Source of the DNA: Pseudolabrys sp. Root1462
GTDB taxonomy: Bacteria; Pseudomonadota; Alphaproteobacteria; Rhizobiales; Xanthobacteraceae
Reading direction: 5' to 3'
Assembly: GCF_001426945.1 (NCBI RefSeq)
Contig: NZ_LMFS01000004.1
Coordinates: 39,774 to 103,773 of the forward strand
DNA length: 64,000 nt
Shown: positions 8,733 through 21,561 of the stretch, piece by piece
Layout of the letters: every line of letters begins with the position of its first letter
How positions within the stretch are numbered: the first letter of the stretch is position 1
Position numbers and translations under genes: made by a program
Notes under the pieces: generated by a model
What the model was told of the DNA's origin: nothing
What the model saw: the letters and a program-made list of their open reading frames with translations, nothing else
Database searches by the model: none

Positions 8733-9479
8733 TTAATAATCGACCTTCATCAAATACAGCCCATCCGGCGGCGCCACCTGGCCGCAGGCGGTGCGGTCGC
8801 GGGCCTCGAGCGCCCGCGTCATATCGTCAGCGGTCCAGGCACCCGGACCGGTGAGGCCCGTACTCATCAAGGTGCCGACCATCGAACGCACCTGATTGTG
8901 CAGGAACGAGCGCGCCGAGGCGAAGACGTGAATCTCATCGCCGTGGCGCATGACGTCGAGCCGATCGAGCGTCTTGTCCGGCGACTTGGCCTGACACTCG
9001 GTCGAACGAAAGGTGGTGAAGTCGTGCTTGCCGACGAGACGCTGCGCCGCCTCGTGCATGGCATCCGCATCGAGCGGCCGCGCAACGCGCCAGGCATATT
9101 TGACATCGAAGGTCAGGTCCGGCCGGCGGTTGACGATGCGATAGAAATAATGGCGCTTGATCGCCGACATGCGCGCATTGAACTCGTCGCCGACCTGTTC
9201 GGCCTTCAGCACCGCCACCGGATAAGGCCGCAAATGCGCGTTCAGCGCGTCGCGGACCGTGTCGGTTTTCCAGTCGCGGGCAAGATCGACATGCGCCACC
9301 TGGCCGCGCGCATGCACGCCCGCATCGGTACGGCCGGCGCCCTGCACCAGCACGTCCTCACCGGACAGCGCCTTGACGGCGGCCGTGAGCACGCCCTGCA
9401 CCGTCACCTGGTCGGCCTGGGTTTGCCAGCCGCAGAACGGCGCGCCGTCATATTCGATGGTCAGCTTGTAGCGGGGCAC
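8733..9479 (-). CDS. truA: tRNA pseudouridine(38-40) synthase
   Basis: Converts uridines 38-40 in the tRNA anticodon stem-loop to pseudouridine. The 248-residue length is standard for TruA. The start [19 protein letters not shown] and the catalytic aspartate in [11 protein letters not shown] (Asp52) are diagnostic, and the C-terminal [13 protein letters not shown] segment is the second conserved block. In related bacteria truA often lies downstream of fmt and def; here the desaturase and split-barrel genes separate them. Confidence 0.96.
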   Translation of the reverse strand: MPRYKLTIEYDGAPFCGWQTQADQVTVQGVLTAAVKALSGEDVLVQGAGRTDAGVHARGQVAHVDLARDWKTDTVRDALNAHLRPYPVAVLKAEQVGDEFNARMSAIKRHYFYRIVNRRPDLTFDVKYAWRVARPLDADAMHEAAQRLVGKHDFTTFRSTECQAKSPDKTLDRLDVMRHGDEIHVFASARSFLHNQVRSMVGTLMSTGLTGPGAWTADDMTRALEARDRTACGQVAPPDGLYLMKVDY

Positions 9480-9549
9480 GATTGATTCACCTCAAATCCG
9501 CCGCGGGGCGGGCTTTCTACACTATGGCGTCAAACGCGGGGACAGGGCC

Positions 9550-10062
9550 ATGCACGACGCATTCAAGCGGCAGATCATCGACCTTCTCGACCAGCACCGC
9601 ATCATGACCATCGCCACCAACCGCGCCGACGGCTGGCCGCAGGCGACGGTCGTCGGCTACGCCAATGACGGATTGATTATCTACTGTCTGGTCGCGCGCG
9701 ACAGCCAGAAGTTCACCAACATCATGCGCGATCCGCGGGTAGCTCTGGCCATCGCCAAGGACTATCCGCAGCCGCTGCAGATCAAGGGTTTATCGATTGC
9801 CGCCAACGTCGTCGAGGCCACCGACCCCGGCGAGCGCGACCATGTCACCGAAATCCTGCTCAAGCGCTATCCGGAATACAAGGTGATACCGAGACCCACC
9901 CCCGCTGCCATGCCGCTGTTGCGGCTGACGCCCGAGGTGGTGTCGGTGCTCGACTATTCGAAGGGCTTCGGCCACAGCGATCTGGTGAAGGTCACCGACG
10001 GCGATCTAGCCGAGTTCGTCGAGGCGCGACGGCACCACTGGGCGAGCTTCCACGCGGCCTGA
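9550..10062 (+). CDS. Pyridoxamine 5'-phosphate oxidase-family protein
   Basis: A 170-residue protein with the FMN-binding split-barrel fold. The N-terminal block IIDLLDQHRIMTIATNRADGWPQATVVGYANDGLIIYCLVARDSQKF matches the PNPOx-like family in which flavin, haem or F420 can bind. The middle VEATDPGERDHVTEILLKRYPEY and C-terminal VSVLDYSKGFGHSDLVKV are seen in general-stress relatives. It lacks the extended substrate-binding end of true PdxH. The substrate is unknown; I would not call it a vitamin B6 enzyme. It is transcribed alone, divergent from truA. Confidence 0.8.
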   Translation: MHDAFKRQIIDLLDQHRIMTIATNRADGWPQATVVGYANDGLIIYCLVARDSQKFTNIMRDPRVALAIAKDYPQPLQIKGLSIAANVVEATDPGERDHVTEILLKRYPEYKVIPRPTPAAMPLLRLTPEVVSVLDYSKGFGHSDLVKVTDGDLAEFVEARRHHWASFHAA

Positions 10063-10130
10063 TTCGCAGAGGCCTTTCCAGGACGCACGCGCCCCGGAAA
10101 GACTGTGTGCGATGAAGCGGAGACGCCGCC

Positions 10131-11159
10131 TCAGGCCAGCGCCTTGGCTTCGCGGAACGAAATCAGCCGGCGCTGGGTTTCGTCCCACAGCGTCAGGCGC
10201 ACGCAGCCGAAGCTCTCCAGCAGCGTCAGCCGGCCGACATGGCGCAGCTCCGGATGGTCGCGCAGCACGCTCGGCAGCCGGTAAGACGGAATGCGGCTGT
10301 GCAGATGATGCACGTGATGGATGCCGATGTTGGCGGTGAACCAGCGCAGCCACAGCGGCAGATCGTAGTGCGACGAGCCATGCAGCGCGGCTTCGTGCAG
10401 ATCCCAGCCGCGGCTCTCATTCCAGAGCGTATCCTCGAACTGGTGCTGCACGTAGAACAGCCAGACGCCGAATACCGCCGAGAGCAGCAGGATCGGCAGG
10501 TGCACGAGGAAGAACGCGTCGACGCCGATGAGCCAGATCAGCGCGATGGCAATCGTCGCGATCGCCGCGTTGGTGGCTTGCGTCGAGATCCATGGCAGCC
10601 AGCCGGCCCGCATCATGCCGATCGGCAAGCGATGCTGCAGCAGGAAGAGATAAGCCGGCCCGAAACCGAACATCACCAGCGGGTGGCGGTAAAGTCTGTA
10701 CTTCAGCCGGCCCCAGCGCGAACGCGCCTTGTACTCGCGTACGGTGAGCGTATCGACATCGCCAATGCCGCGCCGGTCGAGATTGCCGGCGGTAGCATGA
10801 TGAATGGCGTGGGTGCGGCGCCAGAAATCATAGGGTGTCATGGTCAGCACGCCGAGAACGCGGCCGACCCAGTCGTTCACCGTCCGGTTGGGAAAGAACG
10901 AGCCGTGGCCGCAGTCGTGCTGGATGATGAACAGCCGCACGAGGAATCCCGAGGCGGGAAGCGCGATCAGCAGCGAAGCCCACCAGAAGCCGAACGAATA
11001 AAGCAGCCACGCCACCACCCACAGGGCGACCAAAGGCAGGGCGGTAATCGTCAGTTCGACCACGCTGCGCACGCGGCTCGGCTCGCGGTAGCGATTGAGA
11101 ATTTGCGTCCAGAGGCGGGCGTCCGGGGGCGAAACGTCGGTATTGTGACCAATGCTCAA
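10131..11159 (-). CDS. Membrane fatty acid desaturase
   Basis: Di-iron membrane desaturase, 342 residues, that inserts a double bond in lipid acyl chains. Three histidine boxes are present: HDCGH at 81-85, HAIHH at 117-121 and HHVHH near residue 283 (NIGIHHVHHLHSRIPSYRL). Paired hydrophobic stretches near 38-75 and 195-240 give the expected four-helix topology. The overall pattern resembles delta-12/omega-6 type enzymes, but regioselectivity cannot be read from sequence. It is convergent with the split-barrel gene and stands alone, with a 266-base upstream gap that holds no gene I recognise. Confidence 0.9.
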   Translation of the reverse strand: MSIGHNTDVSPPDARLWTQILNRYREPSRVRSVVELTITALPLVALWVVAWLLYSFGFWWASLLIALPASGFLVRLFIIQHDCGHGSFFPNRTVNDWVGRVLGVLTMTPYDFWRRTHAIHHATAGNLDRRGIGDVDTLTVREYKARSRWGRLKYRLYRHPLVMFGFGPAYLFLLQHRLPIGMMRAGWLPWISTQATNAAIATIAIALIWLIGVDAFFLVHLPILLLSAVFGVWLFYVQHQFEDTLWNESRGWDLHEAALHGSSHYDLPLWLRWFTANIGIHHVHHLHSRIPSYRLPSVLRDHPELRHVGRLTLLESFGCVRLTLWDETQRRLISFREAKALA

Positions 11160-11425
11160 AGCCAGTTTCCAGATCGGGGCCGACGCGCGCCGGTAAGCGG
11201 CCGCTGCCCAGGAATATCGCGATGCGTGAGAAACCCCAGAATGCCCGAGAATAGGGGCTTTTTGGTGGTCCGAACGGCGGTATCGTCAGAATAACGAAGC
11301 CTCAGGACAGACTATCGAAAGGCGTAGGATAACGCACGCGACCATTTTCGGTTCGGGCGTCGGGCTGCGAAACCGCGCGATGGCATCAGGAAGAGCGCGA
11401 CCCGATGGTCAGCGCCTTCGTTCGA

Positions 11426-12349
11426 TCACCCGAGCCGCGTGCCGGCCGCAACCTTTGTGCCGCGCAGGAATTCGTCAGCGCTCATCGCTTTCTTGCCCTC
11501 GCGCTGCACCTGGATGAGCCGCACCGCGCCGTCGCCGCAGGCGATGGTGAGGTTGTCATCGAGCGCGGTGCCGGGCGCACCGGACCCCGAGCCAAGCGTC
11601 GAACGCAGCACCTTGATGCGCGCACCGTCGAATTCGAACCAGGCGCCCGGAAACGGCGACAGGCCGCGGATGTGATTGTGCACGTCGCGCGCCGGCTTGC
11701 CCCAGTCGATGCGGGACTCGGCCTTGGCAATCTTCTCGGCGTAGGTGACGCCGTCGGCCGGCTGCGGCGTCGGCTTGAGCGAGCCTCGATCGGCCGCTGC
11801 CAGAGCCAATGGCATCAGCCGGGCGCCGAGCGCGGCCAGCGCATCGTGCAGTTCGCCGGTGGTGACGTCGAGTCCGATCGGCAGCGCCTCGCGCATCATC
11901 ATCGCGCCGGTGTCGAGGCCTTCGTCCATCTGCATGATGGTGACGCCGGTTTCGGCATCGCCGGCCATGATGGCGCGGTGGATCGGCGCGGCGCCGCGCC
12001 AGCGCGGCAGCAGCGAAGCATGGACGTTGAAGCAGGCGAGCCGCGGCGCCTCGAGGATCGGCTTCGGCAGGATGAGACCGTAAGCGACGACGATGGCGGC
12101 GTCGGCCTTGAAGGCGGCGAATTCCGACTGCGCCTCGTCATTGCGCAACGATTTCGGCGTCAGCACCGTGAGGCCGAGCTTGGTGGCCTCGCGTTCGACC
12201 GGAGTCGGCACCAGATCGAGGCCACGCCGCCCGCCGGGCTTGGCGGCGCGCGTATAGACCGCGACGATCTCGTGACCGGCCGCGTGCAGCGCCAGCAAGG
12301 TCGGCACCGCGAAATCCGGCGTGCCCATGAAAATCAGGCGGAGCGGCAT
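11426..12349 (-). CDS. fmt: Methionyl-tRNA formyltransferase
   Basis: Formylates initiator Met-tRNA using 10-formyltetrahydrofolate. The 307-residue product has catalytic residues at the E. coli positions: Asn108 and His110 in [17 protein letters not shown], and Asp146 in [10 protein letters not shown]. The N-terminal [13 protein letters not shown] is diagnostic, and a C-terminal OB-like domain follows ([15 protein letters not shown]). I use the ATG at 12349; a GTG one codon upstream is also possible. It follows def by 17 bases on the same strand, the usual operon for adding and removing the formyl group. Confidence 0.96.
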   Translation of the reverse strand: MPLRLIFMGTPDFAVPTLLALHAAGHEIVAVYTRAAKPGGRRGLDLVPTPVEREATKLGLTVLTPKSLRNDEAQSEFAAFKADAAIVVAYGLILPKPILEAPRLACFNVHASLLPRWRGAAPIHRAIMAGDAETGVTIMQMDEGLDTGAMMMREALPIGLDVTTGELHDALAALGARLMPLALAAADRGSLKPTPQPADGVTYAEKIAKAESRIDWGKPARDVHNHIRGLSPFPGAWFEFDGARIKVLRSTLGSGSGAPGTALDDNLTIACGDGAVRLIQVQREGKKAMSADEFLRGTKVAAGTRLG

Positions 12350-12366
12350 CACCCTGTCCCTCGGCG

Positions 12367-12924
12367 TCAGCCGATATGATGCGACGGCTCTTTGTCCTTG
12401 GCGAGCGCGGGCGACACGCCCTTCTTGGCGGCCTTGGTGAACTTCTTGATCACCATGTCGCGCTTGAGCTTGGAAATGTGGTCGATGAACAGCACGCCGT
12501 TGACGTGGTCGATCTCGTGCTGCAGGCAGGTGGCTAGCAGGCCGTCGGCTTCGACCTCATGGACCTTGCCGTCGGCGTCGAAATACTTCACCCGCACCTT
12601 GGCCGGCCGCTCGACCTCCTCGTAGTACTCGGGAATCGACAGGCAGCCTTCCTCGTAGGTCGAGGTCTCGTCCGACGACCACACGATCTCCGGATTGATG
12701 AAGACCTGCGGTTCCTTCGGGTCGTCCTTCTTGGCGACGTCGATCGTGATGACACGGACCGGCTCGCCGATCTGGATCGCGGCGAGCCCGATACCGGGCG
12801 CCTCGTACATGGTCTCGAACATGTCGTCGACCAGCGCGCGCAGCGGCTTGTCGAACGCCTTGATCGGCTCGGATTTCAGCCGGAGCTTCTTTTCGGGGAT
12901 GATGAGGATGTCGCGGATCGCCAT
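12367..12924 (-). CDS. def: Peptide deformylase
   Basis: Metalloenzyme that removes the N-formyl group from nascent proteins. The 185-residue product carries all three motifs: GIGLAA at 44-49, EGCLS at 92-96 with the metal-binding cysteine, and QHEIDH at 135-140 with two metal-binding histidines. The start [15 protein letters not shown] is set by homology; a longer in-frame ORF to 13086 runs into the rmuC 5' region and has no family support. It is first gene of a def-fmt operon and divergent from rmuC, with 128 bases between them for both promoters. Confidence 0.96.
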   Translation of the reverse strand: MAIRDILIIPEKKLRLKSEPIKAFDKPLRALVDDMFETMYEAPGIGLAAIQIGEPVRVITIDVAKKDDPKEPQVFINPEIVWSSDETSTYEEGCLSIPEYYEEVERPAKVRVKYFDADGKVHEVEADGLLATCLQHEIDHVNGVLFIDHISKLKRDMVIKKFTKAAKKGVSPALAKDKEPSHHIG

Positions 12925-13052
12925 GGCGGCGATGTAAGGGCTGATGGGCGGAAGGTCAACGGAACCCGGGAAAAACGGGCGGTTTTGGCCGCCCGTGGCG
13001 CCCCGTTCGCTCTTCGTTCCCTCCGGCCTCGAATCGCGGTAGAACCCTCGCC

Positions 13053-14183
13053 ATGACCGACACCCTGATCGACCTGCTGCAATCACCAGCCGCCCTGCCC
13101 GTAGGACTTGGCGTCGCCGCGCTGGTGGTCATCTGTGTGATCGCGATCCTCATCATCCTGCTGCGGCCGAAGCCGCCGGCGAAGGACCTTGAGGCCGAGC
13201 AGCGGATGCGCGAACTCAACGCCCGGCTCGACGCCATGGGCGCGTGGCTGCAGAACGCGCACGGCCAGCTGGCGCAAACCGTCAACTCCCGCCTCGACGC
13301 CGTGAGCCAGAACCTCGGCGAGTCGATGAAGACGACCGCCAAGCACACCTCCGACCACCTGCAGGCGCTGCATTCGCGCCTCGCGGTGATCGACTCGGCG
13401 CAGAAGAATATCACCGAACTGTCGTCCACCGTGACCTCGCTGCAGAACGTGCTGAGCAACAAGCAGTCGCGCGGCGCCTTCGGCCAGGGCCAACTCGAGG
13501 CCATCATCGCCGACATCCTGCCCAAGGGCGCCTTCGAATTTCAGTTCACGCTGTCGAACCGCACGCGGCCGGACTGCGTGGTGTTCATGCCCGATTCCGG
13601 ACCGCTGGTGATCGACGCCAAGTTTCCGCTCGAGGCCATGACCGCGCTGCGCGATGCGCAAACCGACGAGGAGCGCAAACTCGCGGCGGCGCGGGTGCGC
13701 ACCGACATGGCCAAGCATGTCGCCGACATCGCTTCGAAATATCTGCTACCCGGCGAGACCCAGGACATCGCGTTGATGTTCATCCCGTCGGAGTCGGTTT
13801 ACGCCGACCTGCACGAGCAGTTCGACAATTTGGTGCAGAAGGCGCAGCGCGCCCGCGTCATGATCGTGTCGCCGACGCTGATGGTGATGGCGATCCAGGT
13901 GATCAAGCAGGTGCGTAAGGATGCGGAAATGCGCGAGGCCGCCGACCAGATCCGCACCGAGGTCGGCATGATGATGAAGGACGTCGGCCTGCTGTCCGAC
14001 CGCGTGCGCAAGCTGCAGGCGCATTTCAACCAGGCCAATGCCGACATCGACCAGATCCTGATCTCGACCGGCAAGATCGAGAAGCGCGCCGGCAAGATCG
14101 AAGGGCTGGATTTCGACGCCGACGCGCCCGCCACCGCCGAGGTGATCGCAGCGCCGATCCGCAAGATCGGCGCTGCCGAGTAG
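13053..14183 (+). CDS. rmuC: DNA recombination protein RmuC
   Basis: A 376-residue membrane-anchored protein of the RmuC family, linked in E. coli to limiting inversions between short repeats; the nuclease-like fold is known but the biochemical role is not settled. One N-terminal transmembrane helix (residues 16-38, [21 protein letters not shown]) is followed by a coiled coil (about 45-140) and the conserved core [31 protein letters not shown] and [13 protein letters not shown]. It is divergent from def, an arrangement I believe is common in related genera. Confidence 0.93.
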   Translation: MTDTLIDLLQSPAALPVGLGVAALVVICVIAILIILLRPKPPAKDLEAEQRMRELNARLDAMGAWLQNAHGQLAQTVNSRLDAVSQNLGESMKTTAKHTSDHLQALHSRLAVIDSAQKNITELSSTVTSLQNVLSNKQSRGAFGQGQLEAIIADILPKGAFEFQFTLSNRTRPDCVVFMPDSGPLVIDAKFPLEAMTALRDAQTDEERKLAAARVRTDMAKHVADIASKYLLPGETQDIALMFIPSESVYADLHEQFDNLVQKAQRARVMIVSPTLMVMAIQVIKQVRKDAEMREAADQIRTEVGMMMKDVGLLSDRVRKLQAHFNQANADIDQILISTGKIEKRAGKIEGLDFDADAPATAEVIAAPIRKIGAAE

Positions 14184-14189
14184 ATTGCC

Positions 14190-14296
14190 GTCGTTCCGGG
14201 ATGGCCCCGAAGGGCCAGGCCCGGAATCCGGAGGAAAGCTTGGAGTGTGGGTCCGGATTCCGGGTTCACGCGCTACGCGCGTGCCCCGGAATGACG
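14190..14296. repeat. Intergenic repeat, CGTCATTCCGGG type
   Basis: Begins GTCGTTCCGGGATGG and ends CCCCGGAATGACG, with inner GGCCCGGAATCCGG and GGATTCCGGGTTC. Copies with the same GTCATTCCGGG...CCCGGAATGAC outline occur at 47651-47760 and 63686-63784, and a short one at 56939-56980. It lies between rmuC and the MFS gene. Confidence 0.75.
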
Positions 14297-14309
14297 TAGA
14301 ACGTGATTC

Positions 14310-17836
<3,527 letters not shown>

Positions 17837-17842
17837 AGCGGC

Positions 17843-18214
17843 TTACGGCTTCAGCCGCCATTGGGCGAGCACGGCGTCGGCAATGTGCCAGGCCGTCTGC
17901 GCACAGAAGAAGTCTTCCGCCTCGACTGCGATGGTCTTGCCGACGAGGCGGTCGAGCCGCTGCGTCAGCGCAGGGTTCTTCGTGACGATCAGTTGAAAGG
18001 TCTTCGGCGGCTGTTCGCCGCAGAACTCGTCTTTCTTGGCGAACGGCTTCGGCGCATCCGACACGATCTCAAAGACGCGGATCGCCGTGCCGTTCGGATG
18101 TTTGGCATTCACGACCTGCAATGTGCCGGTGATGGTGTCGCCGAGCTTGAGGGTAGCTTGGGCCGGCTGTTGCGCATGCACCGCGCTCGCGATCGCCAGG
18201 AAGACAAAGAACAA
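17843..18214 (-). CDS. Hypothetical exported protein
   Basis: A small protein with no function I recognise. From the TTG at 18214 it would begin with a signal-peptide-like stretch (LFFVFLAIASAVHA) preceded by GGAG, giving about 123 residues and a periplasmic product of roughly 105. The mature part has a beta-rich look (LKLGDTITGTLQVVNAKHPNG) and two cysteines (DEFCGEQ, DFFCAQTAWH) that could form a disulfide. DUF4431-like proteins have a similar feel, but I cannot confirm this. A longer ORF starts at ATG 18331, but its first 38 codons are encoded by an intergenic repeat. It is convergent with pobR. Confidence 0.6.
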   Translation of the reverse strand: MFFVFLAIASAVHAQQPAQATLKLGDTITGTLQVVNAKHPNGTAIRVFEIVSDAPKPFAKKDEFCGEQPPKTFQLIVTKNPALTQRLDRLVGKTIAVEAEDFFCAQTAWHIADAVLAQWRLKP

Positions 18215-18221
18215 AACTCCG

Positions 18222-18305
18222 TTCGCCCCCGCGAAAGCGGGGGCCCAGAAGCGAAACACCGAAGCGCTTGTTTTGGAATTATGGATCCCCGCTTTCGCGG
18301 GGAAC
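18222..18305. repeat. Intergenic repeat, CCCCGCGAAAGCGGGG type
   Basis: Two strong hairpins, CCCCCGCGAAAGCGGGGG and TCCCCGCTTTCGCGGGGA, flank about 40 bases. The same core forms a single hairpin at 42296-42315. It lies at the 5' end of the hypothetical exported protein and is open in that gene's reading frame. Confidence 0.75.
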
Positions 18306-18351
18306 GGCGGATAGTGTTGCCACACAGACATTAGCGCGGGCTTCCGGTTGT

Positions 18352-18957
18352 TCAGAACAAGGTCCGCTGCTTCATCGCCGCCGACAGCGTACCCTCATCG
18401 AGATAATCGAGTTCGCCGCCGACCGGCACGCCATGCGCCAGCCGCGTCACCTTCACATTGGCGTCGCCGAGCAGCTCGGTGATGTAATGCGCCGTGGTCT
18501 GGCCGTCGACGGTGGCGTTGAGCGCCAGGATGACTTCGTTGACCTGCGGTTCGTGGGCGCGCGCGACCAGCGCATCGATCGACAGATCCTGCGGGCCGAC
18601 GCCGTCGAGCGGCGACAGGGTGCCGCCGAGGACATGATAGCGGCCGTTGACCGCATGCGCCCGCTCCAGCGCCCACAGGTCGGCGACATCGGCAACGACG
18701 ACGAGGATCGACTGGTCGCGGCGCGTGTCGGTGCAGACCGTGCACGGGTCCTGGGTATCGATGTTGCCGCAGGTCTTGCAGACCACGATCTTTTCCAGTG
18801 CGGTCTGCAGCGCATTGGTGAGCGGCGTCATCACCTGCTCGCGCTTCTTGATCAGAAACAGCGCGGCGCGCCGCGCCGAGCGCGGGCCGAGGCCCGGCAG
18901 GCGCGCCAGCAACTGGATCAGGCGTTCGATTTCGGGTCCGGCAACGGCGGTGGGCAT
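18352..18957 (-). CDS. recR: Recombination mediator protein RecR
   Basis: Acts with RecF and RecO to load RecA at single-stranded gaps. The product from [28 protein letters not shown] is about 201 residues, the normal RecR size. It has a helix-hairpin-helix near 15-30, a four-cysteine zinc finger (Cys60, 63, 72, 75 in [16 protein letters not shown]), a Toprim domain ([16 protein letters not shown]) and a C-terminal Walker B-like region. An upstream in-frame ATG at 19011 lies in repeat sequence and was rejected. It is the last gene of the dnaX-ybaB-recR series. Confidence 0.96.
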   Translation of the reverse strand: MPTAVAGPEIERLIQLLARLPGLGPRSARRAALFLIKKREQVMTPLTNALQTALEKIVVCKTCGNIDTQDPCTVCTDTRRDQSILVVVADVADLWALERAHAVNGRYHVLGGTLSPLDGVGPQDLSIDALVARAHEPQVNEVILALNATVDGQTTAHYITELLGDANVKVTRLAHGVPVGGELDYLDEGTLSAAMKQRTLF

Positions 18958-18969
18958 GGCGCTTTCTTC

Positions 18970-19121
18970 CTTCCCTCGCCCCGTTTTACGGGGAGAGGGC
19001 GGCCCGAGCAAAGCGAGGGCCGGGTGAGGGGCGAATTAGATTGTGCATATAGGGGGCCCTCACCCGCCTCGCGCGGCAGAGGCGCGCGCTCGGCACCTCT
19101 CCCCGCTCCCGCGGGGCGAGC
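18970..19121. repeat. Intergenic repeat cluster, CTCTCCCC type
   Basis: Two inverted elements, one CTCGCCCCGTTTTACGGGGAGAGG and the other CACCTCTCCCCGCTCCCGCGGGGCGAG, with GGGCCGGGTGAGGGGCG and CCCTCACCCGCC between them that can pair with each other. The cluster fills the whole gap between ybaB and recR. It is related to the palindromes at 18-49 and 61085-61115. Confidence 0.7.
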
Positions 19122-19125
19122 GACG

Positions 19126-19446
19126 CTACCCCAGCAGTCCCGGCGGCAGCGGCAGGCCGCCGGTCATCGCCTTCATCTTCTCGGCGAGGACGGTTTCGGC
19201 CTTGCGGCGCGCGTCGGCATGCGCGGCGATCAGAAGATCCTCGAGCACTTCCTTTTCCGACTCCTTCATCAGCGAATTGTCGATCCGGACGTGCTTGAGG
19301 TCGCCCTTGGCGGAGAGCTTGACCAGCACCAGCCCGGCGCCGGCCACGCCTTCCACCTCGATCATATCGAGCTCGGCCTGCATCTCCTGCATCTTCGATT
19401 GCAGTTGCGCGGCCTGTTTCATCATGCCCATGAAATCGCGCATCAC
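19126..19446 (-). CDS. YbaB/EbfC family nucleoid-associated protein
   Basis: A 106-residue dimeric DNA-binding protein. The N-terminal methionine/glutamine-rich coiled coil (MMKQAAQLQSKMQEMQAEL) and the core VEGVAGAGLVLVKLSAKGDLKHVRID are family hallmarks, and the C-terminus is LPPGLLG. The dnaX-ybaB-recR order is very widely conserved in bacteria. It probably shapes the nucleoid or regulates genes; the exact role is unresolved even in model species. Confidence 0.94.
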   Translation of the reverse strand: MMRDFMGMMKQAAQLQSKMQEMQAELDMIEVEGVAGAGLVLVKLSAKGDLKHVRIDNSLMKESEKEVLEDLLIAAHADARRKAETVLAEKMKAMTGGLPLPPGLLG

Positions 19447-19458
19447 TTTCCTCCTTGG

Positions 19459-19508
19459 CGCATGGTGCTGTCCGAAAACCGGTACCCAATTTTCGGAACC
19501 ATGCGCTA
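19459..19508. repeat. Intergenic repeat, GCGCATGG-TTTTCGG type
   Basis: Palindrome GCGCATGG, CCGAAAACCGG, TTTTCGGAACCATGCGCTAG between dnaX and ybaB. As in the copy at 1473-1523, its terminal CTA is the TAG stop of the preceding gene, here dnaX. Confidence 0.75.
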
Positions 19509-21320
19509 GTCATCCTCTTCGGTATCGCTCGGTGCCGCGAGGCCTTCGTCGGCATGCGGCTCATCGGCGGTCTGCGTGATCTCGCCGACCTTGGCGCCCG
19601 GAAACTTCTTCAGCACCGCCTGCACCAGCGGGTCTTGCAAGACTTCCTGGCGCAAGGCCGCCTGGCGGTCATTGGCCTGTTCACGCAGGGTCCGCTCGCC
19701 CTGCTCTTTCGAGATGACGACGATCCAGCGCCGGCCGGTCCAGGTCGACAGCTTCTGCTGCAGCTCATGGACCAGGCTCTTCGGCGCGCTCGGCATCAAG
19801 GCGATCTCGAGCTGGCCATCTTCGAAACGAACGAGACGCACGTCGCGTTCCAGCGCCATCTTGGCATTGATGTCGCGCTTGTCGGCAACAAAGGCGATCA
19901 GCTCGGCGAACGATTTGATGGCGACCGTGGGCTGCGCCTCGGGCTCGTCGCGGCGAACCGCCGGCGCGTTGCTCGCCATCGGCTGCGAGGCGACGACCTG
20001 TGCGCGCGGCGCGCCGCGCGGGGCCTCGAAACGCGGCGCATAATTCTGAGAGGCCACCGGCGCCGCCGCGGCAGCCCCTGCACCGCCACCGCCACCGCGG
20101 GCCGGCGCACCGCCCCCACTGTCGGTGAGCGAGCGCACCACGTCGTCCGGCGTCGGCAGGTCAGCGGCATAGGCGATGCGCACCAGCACCATCTCGGCCG
20201 CGGCCACCGGCCGGCCGGAGGACTGCACCTCGCCGATGCCCTTGAGCAGCATCTGCCAGGTGCGCGACAGCACGCGGAGCGAAAGCTGTTGCGCGAAGGC
20301 GCGGCCGCGCACGCGCTCGGCTTCCGACAACGAGACGTCGTCGCCGACGCTCGGCACCACCTTCATGCGGGTGACGAAATGGCTGAATTCGGCAAGATCG
20401 CTCAGCACCACCGCCGGATCGGCGCCGATGTCGTATTGCGCGCGCAATTCGGTGAGCGCGGCGGCGATGTCGCCTTTCATCAAGGCTTCGAACAGATCGA
20501 CGATGCGGACGCGGTCGGCAAGACCGAGCATCTGTCGCACGTCCTCGGCGCGAACCGGGCCTGCCGCGTGGGCGATCGCCTGATCCATCAACGACAGACT
20601 ATCGCGCACCGAGCCTTCGGCGGCGCGCGCGATCAGCGCCAGCGCGCCCTGCTCGGCTTCGATGCCTTCCTTGGCGGCGATGCCGGCGAGATGCGCGATC
20701 AACACATCGGCATCGACCCGGCGCAGATCGAAGCGCTGGCAGCGCGACAGCACCGTGACCGGGACCTTGCGGATTTCCGTGGTGGCGAAGATGAACTTGG
20801 CGTGCGGCGGCGGCTCTTCCAGCGTCTTCAACAACGCATTGAAGGCGGCGCCGGACAGCATGTGGACTTCGTCGAGGATGTAGACCTTGTAGCGCGCGGA
20901 CACGGGCGCATAGCGCACCGCGTCGTTGATCTGGCGCACGTCGTCGACGGAATTGTGCGAGGCGGCGTCCATCTCGAGGACGTCGATGTGCCGGCTGTCG
21001 ATGATGGCCTGGTCGTGGATGCCCATCACCGGCATATGGATGGTCGGGCCCTTCACCGAGCCGTCGGGCAGTTCGTAGTTGAGGGCGCGGGCCAGGATGC
21101 GGGCGGTCGTCGTTTTGCCGACGCCGCGGACGCCGGTGAGGATCCAGGCCTGCGGGATGCGGCCGCTCTCGAAGGCGTTCGAGATCGTGCGGACCATGGC
21201 CTCCTGGCCGATCAGGTCCTCGAAACTGGCGGGGCGATATTTTCGCGCAAGGACGCGGTAACCGCCGGCGGGCTCGGCCGGGGCGGAACCGGGACCTTTC
21301 GGGCTCTCAGCGTCGCTCAT
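19506..21320 (-). CDS. dnaX: DNA polymerase III subunits gamma and tau
   Basis: Clamp-loader ATPase subunit of the replisome, about 604 residues. It starts YRVLARKYRPASFEDLIGQE, has Walker A GVRGVGKTT at 63-71, DEVHMLS as Walker B, the SRC motif in VLSRCQRFDLRR, then the collar domain and a Gly/Ala/Pro-rich linker before a tau-like C-terminus. Most bacteria carry a four-cysteine zinc module after Walker A; here residues 81-112 contain no cysteine. I see no obvious A-rich frameshift site for making gamma. The ATG at 21320 gives MSDAES; a start three codons upstream is possible. Confidence 0.95.
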   Translation of the reverse strand: MSDAESPKGPGSAPAEPAGGYRVLARKYRPASFEDLIGQEAMVRTISNAFESGRIPQAWILTGVRGVGKTTTARILARALNYELPDGSVKGPTIHMPVMGIHDQAIIDSRHIDVLEMDAASHNSVDDVRQINDAVRYAPVSARYKVYILDEVHMLSGAAFNALLKTLEEPPPHAKFIFATTEIRKVPVTVLSRCQRFDLRRVDADVLIAHLAGIAAKEGIEAEQGALALIARAAEGSVRDSLSLMDQAIAHAAGPVRAEDVRQMLGLADRVRIVDLFEALMKGDIAAALTELRAQYDIGADPAVVLSDLAEFSHFVTRMKVVPSVGDDVSLSEAERVRGRAFAQQLSLRVLSRTWQMLLKGIGEVQSSGRPVAAAEMVLVRIAYAADLPTPDDVVRSLTDSGGGAPARGGGGGAGAAAAAPVASQNYAPRFEAPRGAPRAQVVASQPMASNAPAVRRDEPEAQPTVAIKSFAELIAFVADKRDINAKMALERDVRLVRFEDGQLEIALMPSAPKSLVHELQQKLSTWTGRRWIVVISKEQGERTLREQANDRQAALRQEVLQDPLVQAVLKKFPGAKVGEITQTADEPHADEGLAAPSDTEEDD

Positions 21321-21406
21321 GGGGCCCATACTGGCAAGCCCGGGACGCGGAGGCCACCCGCCCTGGCGGGACGGGGGACAACTCGCCCAAGCATCGTGGA
21401 AAAATA

Positions 21407-21510
21407 GGTGGGAGGCTGACGAGCGACCCGATCCGTGCTCGTTAGGGCTGCTTCCTTCCGGATCTGACCCGGTTGGCGAGTGGTTCGTCCACCGCCAACC
21501 TCCCGGGCCC
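21407..21510 (-). ncRNA. ffs: Signal recognition particle RNA (4.5S, bacterial small type)
   Basis: Reading the minus strand, the central segment GGTCAGATCCGGAAGGAAGC followed by AGCC is the universal SRP RNA domain IV loop that binds Ffh. The flanks pair: GGTTGGCG with CGCCAACC, and GGGAGG near the 5' end with CCTCCC near the 3' end. Size is about 100 nt; the ends are estimated from the terminal helix. It lies between the dnaX start and the HIT gene and is transcribed towards dnaX, a placement I know from other Alphaproteobacteria. Confidence 0.9.
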
Positions 21511-21561
21511 TATATCGGGCTATTGGGGGGAGAAAGCAAGCGAAGGAGCCCGCGGAAACCC

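Noticed and set aside
11160-11425. Possible terminator or small RNA (ACCCC...GGGGCTTTTT) between the desaturase and fmt
   Set aside because: The stem is only about five pairs with a long loop; nothing else supports a transcript.
12925-13086. Longer peptide deformylase start
   Set aside because: The added residues have no family match and overlap the rmuC promoter and start.
19455-21407. A 650-codon plus-strand ORF opposite dnaX
   Set aside because: Pure antisense shadow of dnaX, with low-complexity Arg/Gly/His composition.
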